Shown here piece by piece: positions 51,009 through 59,232 of a stretch of DNA of 64,000 nucleotides; the first letter of the stretch is position 1; each line of letters starts with the position of its first letter. The notes below the pieces were generated by a model, which was not told the DNA's origin, searched no databases, and saw nothing but the letters and a program-made list of their open reading frames with translations. Position numbers and translations under genes: made by a program. Source of the stretch: Kribbella soli (GTDB lineage: Bacteria; Actinomycetota; Actinomycetes; Propionibacteriales; Kribbellaceae); NCBI RefSeq assembly GCF_004331345.1, contig NZ_SJJZ01000002.1, positions 744,001-808,000 on the forward strand, given 5' to 3'.

Positions 51009-51875
51009 ATGACCAACGAACTGCCCGTACTGGTAGGAATCGACGGATCCCGCGACGGTCTGATCGCGTTGACCTGGGCAACGGCGTACGCCGAACTGCA
51101 CCAGGCACCGCTCCACGCCGTGTACGTCCTCGACGACGAAGGCGAAGTAGGCGGCGGCCCGCCACCCACCGAAGCCGACGACGGCAGCGAAGTCCTCGAC
51201 GACGCCCTGCAAGAGCTCGGGCGGCTGGGATTCCGCGACGCGTCGCTCGAGGTCCGCCACGGCCATCCGGCACAGACCCTCCTCGAGCTCTCCGAACGGT
51301 CCTTCGCCCTGGTCGTCGGCCGGCGCGGCATGGGCGGCTTCGCCGAACTAGTACTCGGCTCCACCTCCCAGGCCTGCACGGCGCTGGCCACGAAGGTCCC
51401 CCTGATCGTCGTCCCCGACACCTGGGACCCCGCGGGACCCCCACACCAGCGGATCGTGGTCGGCATCGACGGATCGGTGGAGAGTCAGGACGGACTCCGC
51501 TTCGCCTTCGAACTCGCGGCCGCGACCGGCGCGGAGATCCTCGGCGTCCACGCGACCGAGGTTCGGCAGACCCACCCGGACCCCAACAACTGGTTCGACC
51601 CGGCCAGGCAGCCGTGGATCGAGACCTCCGACGACCTACTGACGGAGGCCCTCGAAGGCTGGATCGCGAAGTGCCCGGATGTCGCCGTCCAGCACCGCGG
51701 CGTCGCTGACCATCCGGTTCTCGTCCTGGCCCGCGAGTCCCGGGACGCCGACCTGGTGGTGGTCGGCGGCCTCGGCCGTACGGCGTTCTCCGAACTACGG
51801 ATGGGCTCGGTGGCCCGCGGCCTGCTCCACCACTCGCACTGCCCGGTCGCCGTCGTACACCACCCGGAGTCCTGA
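51009..51875 (+). CDS. Tandem-domain universal stress protein 3
   Basis: A 288-residue protein with USP domains at residues about 5-140 and 148-284. The first keeps GRRGMGGFAELVLGS; the second (GGLGRTAFSELRMGS) is altered. AGGTGCG-type ribosome binding region upstream. Monocistronic, with two DosR-like boxes upstream. Confidence 0.92.
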   Translation: MTNELPVLVGIDGSRDGLIALTWATAYAELHQAPLHAVYVLDDEGEVGGGPPPTEADDGSEVLDDALQELGRLGFRDASLEVRHGHPAQTLLELSERSFALVVGRRGMGGFAELVLGSTSQACTALATKVPLIVVPDTWDPAGPPHQRIVVGIDGSVESQDGLRFAFELAAATGAEILGVHATEVRQTHPDPNNWFDPARQPWIETSDDLLTEALEGWIAKCPDVAVQHRGVADHPVLVLARESRDADLVVVGGLGRTAFSELRMGSVARGLLHHSHCPVAVVHHPES

Positions 51876-51970
51876 CCTGGACCACGTCGGCCGCCGGACC
51901 TGCCAGTACAGGTTGTTAGTAGAAGACTCCGTCCGGAGTGCGTGCTGTGAGACGGTCAGGAAGTTGCGCA

Positions 51971-52822
51971 TCATGACTGCTCGTGCCGGCGGACGATCGC
52001 GACAGGCGAGTCCGCGTGGTGCAGAAGGCTCTGGCTGACGGACCCCATCAGCAGGCCGGCGACGCCGCCACGGCCGCGCGAGCCGACGACGACCAGCGAG
52101 GCGGTTTTCGACAGCTTGATCAATCGCGTACTGGCTCGTCCCTCGGCAACGGAAGCGCGTACGTCGACCATCGGGTACTTGTCCCGGTACGCCGCGAGAC
52201 TCTCGGCGAGCCAGGTCTTCAGCAGTGCATTGGCGCCGGCCACCGACGCCGCGTGCTCCGCCTGCGGCTGCCAGCAGTACACGACCCGCAGCGGCTGTCC
52301 GCTCCGCGATGCCTCCTCGAACCCGAACAGCACTGCGTCCTCGGAGTCAGGCGAACCGTCCGTGCCGACGACGATCGGTCCGGTACGGCGTTCGCCGCGC
52401 ACTACGACCACCGGACACGGAGCCTTGGCCGCGACCGCCGTCGCCACAGAGCCGAGCACCGCAGCCGACATCCTGCTCCGCGACCGTGAGCCGACTACGA
52501 CCATCTCGGCCCCGTCGGCCTCCAACAGGAGCGCGTCCGACGGATCCTCGGCAGCCAGCCACCCGGACCCACCCTCGTACCCGAGCCGGTCACGGGCGAA
52601 CTGCACCGCCTCGTCGAGCTCGTGCTGCAACGCACCCAGCGGCATCGCCGCCGGCACGTAGCCGGTCATGCTCACCGCGGGCCACTGCTTGAGTTCGTCC
52701 AGGTAGGCCCGCACCACCCGTACCGGCAGATCGCGCCGCTGCGCCGCGTCGACGGCCCAGCGCAGCGCGATCTGTGCCTCAGGCGTGTTGTCGACACCGA
52801 CGAGGATGTACTTCGTCATCAC
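51971..52822 (-). CDS. Tandem-domain universal stress protein 4
   Basis: A 283-residue protein. The first USP domain has a degenerate ATP loop (GSRSRSRMSAAVLGS); the second is intact (GSRGRGGVAGLLMGS). GTG 52822 is followed at once by ATG 52819; GAAGGGA favours the GTG. Last gene of the GAPDH-PPDK(N)-USP operon, 31 bp after the PPDK-like gene. Confidence 0.92.
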   Translation of the reverse strand: MMTKYILVGVDNTPEAQIALRWAVDAAQRRDLPVRVVRAYLDELKQWPAVSMTGYVPAAMPLGALQHELDEAVQFARDRLGYEGGSGWLAAEDPSDALLLEADGAEMVVVGSRSRSRMSAAVLGSVATAVAAKAPCPVVVVRGERRTGPIVVGTDGSPDSEDAVLFGFEEASRSGQPLRVVYCWQPQAEHAASVAGANALLKTWLAESLAAYRDKYPMVDVRASVAEGRASTRLIKLSKTASLVVVGSRGRGGVAGLLMGSVSQSLLHHADSPVAIVRRHEQS

Positions 52823-52853
52823 TCCGATTCCCTTCGTACGTCGAACCTCGCGG

Positions 52854-53843
52854 TCACCAGTGCCGTGCCGCCGAGGGTTCGAGGACGGATTGGCCGCGCG
52901 CGGAGATCGTCACCGCAGGCGCCGCACCCGGCCGGACTTCGACCACGCAGAGCTCGCCGGATCGTCCGTCCTTCGCCCAGTCGAGCGTCGTCGGACGACG
53001 GAAGTGTTTGTCCGCCACGACCGACCACTGGGCGAGTTCCTGAAGCTCCTCGTCGGTCAGCACGAGGGCGGCGCGTTCGGCGGGCGTCGTCGGAACAGTC
53101 CGCGTACCGCGCCGCTCGGCGTACACGGTCTTGATCACTTTGGCGCCGCGGTGCCGCACGATCATCGGCCGCGCGCCCGGGTGGACCGAGTACTGGTCGG
53201 CGTCAGCTCCTTCGCCGAGACCCCACGAGGCGCGAACCCGGACGAAGGTGTTCTCGCTGCGGGCCGTGCCCGAGCCACCGAGGTCTGCCCGCACCATCCG
53301 CTGCACGGTCACCGGCATCACGACCTTCAGGTGGTCGATCCCCTCGGCCTCGCGGTTGCCAACGGCAACAGTGCTGTAGAGCGACGCGAAGCAGCGCCGG
53401 CAGGCAGCGAGTACGTCGTCTCCTGTGGTGAGATGCAGGAAGAACTCGTCCTGTACGTCGTCCGCGGACGTCACCGGACTGCAGCGGACCGCGACCTCTG
53501 TGCCGTCACCACCGAGTTCCTGGTAGGCGCCCAGGATCTCGTCGATCACCACAGCGGGCATCGACGCGTCCCGGAAGGCCGAACGGATCTCTGCCGCAGC
53601 CACGACCGGGTCGCGACCGGCGCGGAACCTGCGGATCTCCTGCGCGATCGTCGGATCGAGACCCGCGTCGTGGACGAATTCGCGGTACGCCGCAGCGGTC
53701 ACCACGAACCCCTCGGGGACGCGGATGCCTTCACGCGCAAGCTCGGCCAGCCGGGCTGCCTTCACACCGATCTGCTCCGGATCAACGTCCGCCTCGAACC
53801 GCATCGGTTCACCGTCGAGTCGTACGACGTACTCGCTGTTCAT
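52854..53843 (-). CDS. Stand-alone PEP synthase/PPDK N-terminal domain protein
   Basis: A 329-residue protein equal to the ATP-grasp-like nucleotide-binding domain of phosphoenolpyruvate synthase/pyruvate phosphate dikinase (GVKAARLAELAREGIRVPEGFVVTAAAYREFV; VAVRCSPVTSADDVQDEFFLHLTTG). The swivelling phosphohistidine domain and PEP/pyruvate barrel are absent, so it cannot make PEP alone. It may phosphorylate another protein or have lost catalysis. In usual PPDK the loop reads RSS; here it is RCS. It lies in an operon between GAPDH and USP 4. Confidence 0.85.
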   Translation of the reverse strand: MNSEYVVRLDGEPMRFEADVDPEQIGVKAARLAELAREGIRVPEGFVVTAAAYREFVHDAGLDPTIAQEIRRFRAGRDPVVAAAEIRSAFRDASMPAVVIDEILGAYQELGGDGTEVAVRCSPVTSADDVQDEFFLHLTTGDDVLAACRRCFASLYSTVAVGNREAEGIDHLKVVMPVTVQRMVRADLGGSGTARSENTFVRVRASWGLGEGADADQYSVHPGARPMIVRHRGAKVIKTVYAERRGTRTVPTTPAERAALVLTDEELQELAQWSVVADKHFRRPTTLDWAKDGRSGELCVVEVRPGAAPAVTISARGQSVLEPSAARHW

Positions 53844-53861
53844 CTCATCCTCCTGAACTGC

Positions 53862-54869
53862 TCACAGTGAGGCGGCGACGAGCTCGGTCAGGTCGACCAG
53901 GCGGCTCGTGTAGCCCCACTCGTTGTCGTACCAACCGAAGACCTTGACCAGGTGGCCCTGGACCTGGGTGAGCTGCGCGTCGAAGATGCACGACGCCGGA
54001 TCACCCACGATGTCACGCGACACGATCGGATCCGTCGTGTAGCGCAGGATTCCCTTGAGCGGACCGGCCGCGGCATCGGCGAACGCCTGGTTCACCTGCT
54101 CGGCCGTGACCGGCTCCGAGAGCTCCACCGACAGGTCGGTGAGCGAGCCGTCCTCGATCGGGACCCGGACCGCGACGCCGTCGATCTTGCCGGCCAGCTC
54201 CGGGATCACCAGCCCGACCGCACGGGCCGCGCCGGTACTCGTCGGGATCAGATTGGCGGCACCGGAGCGCCCGCGCCGCAGGTCCTTGTGCGGAGAGTCC
54301 AGCAGCACCTGGTCGTTGGTGTAGCTGTGGATGGTGGTCATCAGACCGCGTTCGATGCCGAACGCCCGGTGCAACACCGACACCATCGGTGCGACGCAGT
54401 TCGTCGTACACGAGGCGTTCGAGATGACATGGTGCGTCGCCGGGTCGTAGTCGTCCTCGTTGACACCGAGAACGACGGTCGTGTCGACGTCCTTGCCCGG
54501 CACCGACAGGATCACCTTGCGGGCACCAGCCTTCAGGTGGGCACCCGCGGCTTCCTGGGTGCGGAACTTGCCGGTCGACTCGATCACGATGTCGGCGCCG
54601 ACCGCGGCCCAGTCGAGCTGGGCCGGATCACGCTCGGCTGTCGCCCTCAGGGTCCGGCCACCGACCGTGATCGTGTTGTCGGTGTGACCGACCTCCTCCT
54701 TCAAGGGGCCGTACGTCGAGTCGTAGCGGAGCAGATGAGCCAGCGTCGCCGGCGCCGCGACATCGTTGATCGCCACCACCTCGACCCCACCGGATGCGCG
54801 TTCGAGCACGCAGCGCAGGTAGTCCCGCCCGATCCGCCCGAACCCGTTGATCCCAACCCGTACGCTCAT
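53862..54869 (-). CDS. gap: Type I glyceraldehyde-3-phosphate dehydrogenase
   Basis: A 335-residue enzyme. NAD-binding GINGFGRIGR (residues 6-15), NAD-selective Asp36, catalytic Cys154 in SNASCTTNC, His near 181 (TIHSY) and WYDNEWGYTSR near the end. It oxidises glyceraldehyde-3-P in glycolysis, making NADH. First gene of a three-gene operon with PPDK(N) and USP 4. Placement among hypoxia genes suggests it is an alternative GAPDH rather than the housekeeping one. A DosR-like box lies 66 bp upstream, inside the neighbour's 3' end. Confidence 0.95.
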   Translation of the reverse strand: MSVRVGINGFGRIGRDYLRCVLERASGGVEVVAINDVAAPATLAHLLRYDSTYGPLKEEVGHTDNTITVGGRTLRATAERDPAQLDWAAVGADIVIESTGKFRTQEAAGAHLKAGARKVILSVPGKDVDTTVVLGVNEDDYDPATHHVISNASCTTNCVAPMVSVLHRAFGIERGLMTTIHSYTNDQVLLDSPHKDLRRGRSGAANLIPTSTGAARAVGLVIPELAGKIDGVAVRVPIEDGSLTDLSVELSEPVTAEQVNQAFADAAAGPLKGILRYTTDPIVSRDIVGDPASCIFDAQLTQVQGHLVKVFGWYDNEWGYTSRLVDLTELVAASL

Positions 54870-54902
54870 GATCGACCCTTCAGTCGGTGGTATCCGTCGT
54901 AC

Positions 54903-56363
54903 TCATTCCACCGGTGGGAGTGGCGGTCGTTGCAGGGCCGAAGGTCCCGGCTGCTGTCGCCGGACGACCGCCAGCACCACCAGGACCAGGCCCAGTACGA
55001 GCGTCACGCCCGCACTCGCGAGCACCACGATCCACGCCCACTCGAGAGCCGGCGCGGTTGCACCGACGTCCGCTCGGACGCTGACGTTCCCGCTGCCATC
55101 GGCGGCCATCACGACGAGTGTCCAGTCACCGTTCTCGACCGGCCAGGTGATCGTCTGCTCCTCCGGTCCGGACGCCTGGACACGCCAGATGTGCAGCGCG
55201 GACGGCTCCGTCGAGGGCGCGCCGCCGGCGTGATCGTCGTACGTCGTGTTGTTCGGCCCGATCGCCTGCACTGTCGTGTACCCGACGCCGGCCAGGTAAG
55301 CGTTGACATCCGCCGACCTCGCCAGACCGACGAACACCGGTCCGCCGTCGGTCGATGCCACGCGCAGCCGGGCGTCGCCGAACCAGCTCCGCGGGACCGT
55401 CGTGGCGCCGGCGTCGATCGTGAACTTCTCACTGGTCAGCGCATACCCGGACGTGGACATGGCCACCTGGCCCGACGTGACGAAGCCTGCCGAGTCCCGG
55501 CGGGCTTGGTCGAGCCAGGCCAGCGCTCCGCCGACCGTGAGGCCGACGACCGAGGCCAGCGTCACCACAACGCCGAGGACGAGGGCGACGACCCGTCCGG
55601 CCGACATCCGGGCGCTCTGTGCTCCCGGATGCGCCGTCGGTTCCGACGACGTCCGGTCAGCGCGCGGTGGGCCCGGAGGCGGTGGCTCGTGCAACTTCGT
55701 CGTACCGGGATCGTCACCGCCCATGTCCAGCCGGAACGGCGGGTACTGGTCGACCATCAGGCCGGAGTACGCCGCCACGCGCAGCGCCCAGCGGTTCATT
55801 CCCAGCACCAGGTCGAAGACCGACCGCGGGTACTGCCCGGTGAACAGCAGCACGATCGCCGCCACCAGAACGAGGAGTCCGACCAGGCCACCGCCCCAGG
55901 CCCAGGCCCGGTCGTCCGCCTGCGTCGCGAACCAGGTTCCGCTGCCCACGAAGAACGCGACCACGATGTAGTGCGGGATCGCCAGCAGCCACCACTTGAT
56001 CAGCACCAGACCACGAGACAGGTGCTCCGGATACTCCACCTCGAGATGCGCCGGGTAGTCCGGCACGTCCTGCAGCGTGAACGGAGGGTACTTGTCCGTG
56101 CCCAAGGCGCCGTACGCGTAGAACTGCACCCGCCACGTCCAGCGCATCACCCCGACGTTGAAGTCGAAGATCCCGCGCGGGTAGCGGCCGGCGAACAGGA
56201 TCGCGAAGAACGCCACGAAACTCAGCAGCGCGAACGCGATCCACAAGACGGCGAGCACGAACAGGTGCGGAATCACCAGCACCCACTTCACCAACCACAA
56301 CCAGCGATTCAGCCGATCGTCGAGCGCCCCATCCACCCGGACCGGGTACGTCGTCGTACTCAT
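54903..56363 (-). CDS. DUF4389 membrane protein
   Basis: A 486-residue protein with two similar DUF4389 units (residues about 8-95 and 110-215). Each has helices followed by RYPRGIFDFNVGVMRWTWRV and QYPRSVFDLVLGMNRWALRV, and each ends in YPPF. A Pro-rich linker, two more helices and a beta-rich extracytoplasmic domain follow (about 290-445), then a final helix. ATG 56363 is favoured (GGGAGG at spacing 5) over GTG 56366. Function unknown; such proteins are common in actinobacterial hypoxia-type clusters, in my recollection. Confidence 0.82.
   Translation of the reverse strand: MSTTTYPVRVDGALDDRLNRWLWLVKWVLVIPHLFVLAVLWIAFALLSFVAFFAILFAGRYPRGIFDFNVGVMRWTWRVQFYAYGALGTDKYPPFTLQDVPDYPAHLEVEYPEHLSRGLVLIKWWLLAIPHYIVVAFFVGSGTWFATQADDRAWAWGGGLVGLLVLVAAIVLLFTGQYPRSVFDLVLGMNRWALRVAAYSGLMVDQYPPFRLDMGGDDPGTTKLHEPPPPGPPRADRTSSEPTAHPGAQSARMSAGRVVALVLGVVVTLASVVGLTVGGALAWLDQARRDSAGFVTSGQVAMSTSGYALTSEKFTIDAGATTVPRSWFGDARLRVASTDGGPVFVGLARSADVNAYLAGVGYTTVQAIGPNNTTYDDHAGGAPSTEPSALHIWRVQASGPEEQTITWPVENGDWTLVVMAADGSGNVSVRADVGATAPALEWAWIVVLASAGVTLVLGLVLVVLAVVRRQQPGPSALQRPPLPPVE
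54935..54948. promoter_or_regulatory. DosR-like box G, inside coding sequence
   Basis: The minus strand reads GGGACCTTCGGCCC (11 of 14 core matches). It lies in the last codons of DUF4389 and 66 bp upstream of the GAPDH start, where it could control that operon. Confidence 0.5.
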
Positions 56364-56535
56364 CACGTCCTCCCGTCAGCGCCGTCCAGTCTGGATACGG
56401 GGACCGGCTCGCCGGGCGGGTCCGTCTTGACGACGGTGGGTCTCGTGGCCCGTGGCCACATCTTCCTGGTCCGCTGCCGGCGAGCCGGTAATCTCCCTGT
56501 ACCTCCAGAGTCGCGCGACGAACGATCCGCCGTCA

Positions 56536-56549
56536 GGGTCCAAGGTCCC
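56536..56549. promoter_or_regulatory. DosR-like box H
   Basis: The minus strand reads GGGACCTTGGACCC (11 of 14 core matches). It lies in the 213-bp gap upstream of DUF4389. Confidence 0.55.
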
Positions 56550-56576
56550 GACCGCCCCGGACCACCCGGCCCTCGC

Positions 56577-57542
56577 TCACTCGGTCACCAGGACATCCTC
56601 GACAGTGCGCCGCGGCGTCGGCGGGACGGCCGGACCGTACCCGAACCGGATCACCGCCTGCGGACGCTGCCACGGACCCAGCGGATCATTGATCTGCACC
56701 CGGAGCTCCTCGTGCTCGATCGCCTGATTCAGCAACGACGTCGACAACCCACGCGCGGTCGCGTCCAGCAGCACATGCTCCAGCGCCTGTCCCGCCCGCA
56801 ACCACTCGATCGGCCCGTCGTACCGAGTCGCCAGCAGCGCCAGCTGCGGCTCCCGCTCGAACTCAGCCACCGGACGCACCGCATCGGCAACCGTCGCCGC
56901 CAGATCGCGTACGACGGGATTCCCGCCGGCGACCCGCGAGCCCAGGGCACTGGACGGCACCCCGTCACTCCCCCGGCTCCCACCAACCCAACGCCGCCGC
57001 TCCGCAGTCCGCGCCACGTCCTCGTCGTCCGCCGCCACCGCGTCATTCGTCGCGACCTGCAACCACCAACGCCGCGACGGCTTCTCGATCCACTGCAGCA
57101 CAGCACCCTCCACCCGCGCACACAGATCGAGCTCCGCCCGGACCTGTGCGGACACTGGCTCATCGGTGAACGGCTCCCGGTTGGTCCGGCGCTTCGTCAG
57201 GTACGGCGCCAGTCCGGCCAACGGCTCGCCCGGCGAATCGCCCAGCTCCACAACCGCCACCAGGTCCGGCATCCGCTGGTCGACGAGGTGGCGCACTTCC
57301 GAGCCCATCCCCCGCGCCGCGGCCGCCACCCTCAGGTTGAAGATCGCCGCCCCCAGCGACACGAACAACATCCGCCGCGACGGATCCTCGGCCGGCAACT
57401 CGCGCTCCCGGACCCGGAACACCTGCACCTTCCGCCCCACGAACCGGAACCGCCACGGCTGCGTGTTGTGGATCGACGGAGCCAGCACCGCCGCACGCAG
57501 CAGAGCCTCCTGGTCGGCCGAACGAAGTTCCGATCTCGTCAT
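56577..57542 (-). CDS. Acg-family nitroreductase-fold protein 2
   Basis: A 321-residue paralogue of the gene at 47865-48833. VLAPSIHNTQPWRFRF (residues about 19-34), LTKRRTNREPF and LLNQAIEHEELRVQIND are family motifs. ATG 57542 is the best fit to the family N-terminus, though the ribosome binding site is weak; longer starts at 57572 or 57626 would overlap the box-like sites. Monocistronic or leading into DUF4389. Confidence 0.85.
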   Translation of the reverse strand: MTRSELRSADQEALLRAAVLAPSIHNTQPWRFRFVGRKVQVFRVRERELPAEDPSRRMLFVSLGAAIFNLRVAAAARGMGSEVRHLVDQRMPDLVAVVELGDSPGEPLAGLAPYLTKRRTNREPFTDEPVSAQVRAELDLCARVEGAVLQWIEKPSRRWWLQVATNDAVAADDEDVARTAERRRWVGGSRGSDGVPSSALGSRVAGGNPVVRDLAATVADAVRPVAEFEREPQLALLATRYDGPIEWLRAGQALEHVLLDATARGLSTSLLNQAIEHEELRVQINDPLGPWQRPQAVIRFGYGPAVPPTPRRTVEDVLVTE

Positions 57543-57607
57543 GCTCTCAGTGGAGGCTGGTCGCTCCAGCATCTGTAGAGGCGAAAGACCCGTCCGCAGC
57601 ACAGTGC

Positions 57608-57621
57608 GGGCCCAAGGTCCC
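57608..57621. promoter_or_regulatory. DosR-like box I
   Basis: The minus strand reads GGGACCTTGGGCCC (11 of 14 core matches), 66 bp from the Acg-like protein 2 start, the same distance as box G from GAPDH. Confidence 0.55.
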
Positions 57622-57629
57622 GCCACAGA

Positions 57630-57643
57630 GGGACCGATCGGCC
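57630..57643. promoter_or_regulatory. DosR-like box J
   Basis: GGGACCGATCGGCC, centre 22 bp from box I, completes a tandem pair in the divergent gap with the E2-like gene. Confidence 0.4.
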
Positions 57644-57702
57644 GGTGCGGAGAGTGACCCCGACAGTCGATGATTCAGATGAGATCGGCTCAGGAGGTCA
57701 TT

Positions 57703-58494
57703 GTGGGCGCACAGGTCAGAGCGGTTCCGTGGGTCCGGCAGTTGGTGATCGACACCGGCCGGGCGGCACGACGCAGACACGCCATCCATGGCCTCTTCGA
57801 GGTCGACGTCACCTCCGCGCGGTCAGCCTTGCGGGCGGACGGAGCCACGCGGCTCTTCACGGCGTTCGTGATCCACTGCGTCGCCGGCGCGGTCGCCGCT
57901 GACCCCAGCATCCAGGCGTACCGAGACCTGCGGGGCCGTGAGGTCATCTTCGACCAGGTCGATGTCGGCCTGCCGGTCGAGGTCGAGGTCGACGGGGAGC
58001 CGTTCGCCTTCACGCACGTGCTCCGCGACGCAGGCCGGCGTACGGTCGAGGAGCTGCACGACGAGATCCACGCGGTCAAGACGGATCCACACCTGAGCCC
58101 GTCGGTCCGCAAGGCGCCGTGGGCGCATGCGTACCTGTTGCTGCCCGGATTCGTCCGGGTCGCGCTGCTCGGAGCGCTGCACCGGCTGCCGCGTCGTCAA
58201 CAGGCTCTGGCCGGGACGGTGGGTGTGACCGCCGTCGGCATGTTCGGCGCCGGAGCGGGCTGGGGCATCGGCTTCCAGCTCCACACCCTGAGCGTGGTGG
58301 TCGGCGGCATCGCCCGGCGCCCGATTCTCTTCCATGACGTACTCGTCGAACGCGAGTTCCTCCAGCTGACCGTCAGCGTCGACCACGACATCGTCGACGG
58401 CGCCCCCGCCGCCCGCTTCGTCAGCCGCCTCCGCGAACTACTCCTCGCCGGAGACGGCATCCACCGCTCCATCGTGTGGAAGCAGCCGGTCTGA
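57703..58494 (+). CDS. Stand-alone E2-type acyltransferase domain (2-oxoacid dehydrogenase E2 catalytic fold)
   Basis: A 263-residue protein with the CAT-fold catalytic domain only. HDIVDGAPAARFVSRL near residue 229 carries the HxxxDG catalytic motif. Lipoyl and E1/E3-binding domains are missing, so it is not a normal pyruvate dehydrogenase E2. GTG 57703 with AGGAGGT at spacing 5 is preferred over ATG 57670. An insert with a hydrophobic helix (residues about 145-185) is unusual. Possible acyltransferase to an unknown acceptor. Same fold as chloramphenicol acetyltransferase. Confidence 0.78.
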   Translation: MGAQVRAVPWVRQLVIDTGRAARRRHAIHGLFEVDVTSARSALRADGATRLFTAFVIHCVAGAVAADPSIQAYRDLRGREVIFDQVDVGLPVEVEVDGEPFAFTHVLRDAGRRTVEELHDEIHAVKTDPHLSPSVRKAPWAHAYLLLPGFVRVALLGALHRLPRRQQALAGTVGVTAVGMFGAGAGWGIGFQLHTLSVVVGGIARRPILFHDVLVEREFLQLTVSVDHDIVDGAPAARFVSRLRELLLAGDGIHRSIVWKQPV

Positions 58495-58513
58495 GCCCGC
58501 GGTCGCTGGTGAT

Positions 58514-59230
58514 TCAGCGGGTTCGGTCCCAGCCGGGGCGGGGGCGGTGGGTGCCTAGTTGGGTGTCGCGGCTGCGGTAGACGATGTAGGGGCGGGTCAG
58601 GTAGCCGAGTGGGGCGCTGAAGACGTGGACCAGGCGGGTGAAGGGCCACAGGGCGAACAACAGCATCGCGGCGAGTCCGTGCAGCTGGAAGGTGATCGGC
58701 GCTTCGGCCATCAGCTCAGGATGCAACTGGAAGCGGAAGATGCCGCGGAACCAGATGGAGACGCCTTCGCGGTAGTCGTAGTGCGCGAAGATGTTCGCGA
58801 ACACGGTGTTGGCCAGCCCGAGCAGGATGACCGTCGCGAGGACGGCGTACATCGTCTTGTCCATCTTGGTGGTTGCGGAGAAGACCGGGCCGACCGTACG
58901 GCGGCGGTAGATGAGGATGGCCATGCCGACGACGGTGCCGAAGCCGGCCACTGCGCCGACCGAGACGGCGAGGAAGTGGTAGAGCCCTTCGGACACGCCA
59001 ACGGCTTCCGTCCACGACTTCGGTACGCCGAGACCCATCACGTGACCGAGGAACACCGCGAGCAGACCGAAGTGGAACAGTGGGCTGCCCCAACGAAGCA
59101 GCCGGTCCTCGTACAACTGGGACGACCGCGTCGTCCAGCCGAACTTGTCGTAGCGGTAGCGCCAGAAGTGTCCGACGACGAAGACGGTCAGGCAGATGTA
59201 CGGGACGATGACCCACAGGAACGTGTCCAT
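58514..59230 (-). CDS. narI: Respiratory nitrate reductase gamma subunit
   Basis: A 238-residue membrane cytochrome b with five helices. FGLLAVFLGHVMGL and LHGLAAMLLFALWPFTRLVHVFS carry the haem-ligating histidines (His53/His60-like first pair; His near 192 and 208). It takes electrons from quinol to NarH. Starts 2 bp after narJ's stop; last gene of the operon. Confidence 0.94.
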   Translation of the reverse strand: MDTFLWVIVPYICLTVFVVGHFWRYRYDKFGWTTRSSQLYEDRLLRWGSPLFHFGLLAVFLGHVMGLGVPKSWTEAVGVSEGLYHFLAVSVGAVAGFGTVVGMAILIYRRRTVGPVFSATTKMDKTMYAVLATVILLGLANTVFANIFAHYDYREGVSIWFRGIFRFQLHPELMAEAPITFQLHGLAAMLLFALWPFTRLVHVFSAPLGYLTRPYIVYRSRDTQLGTHRPRPGWDRTR

Positions 59231-59232
59231 GC

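Noticed and set aside
51926..51939. ACTCCG/CGGAGT hairpin between USP 3 and USP 4 as terminator
   Set aside because: Only a 6-bp stem with a 2-base loop; sterically poor.
53952..57578. A 1,208-codon open frame on the plus strand
   Set aside because: It is antisense to GAPDH, DUF4389 and Acg-like genes with clear motifs, and its translation is His/Arg/Asp-rich with no family features, as expected from high GC.
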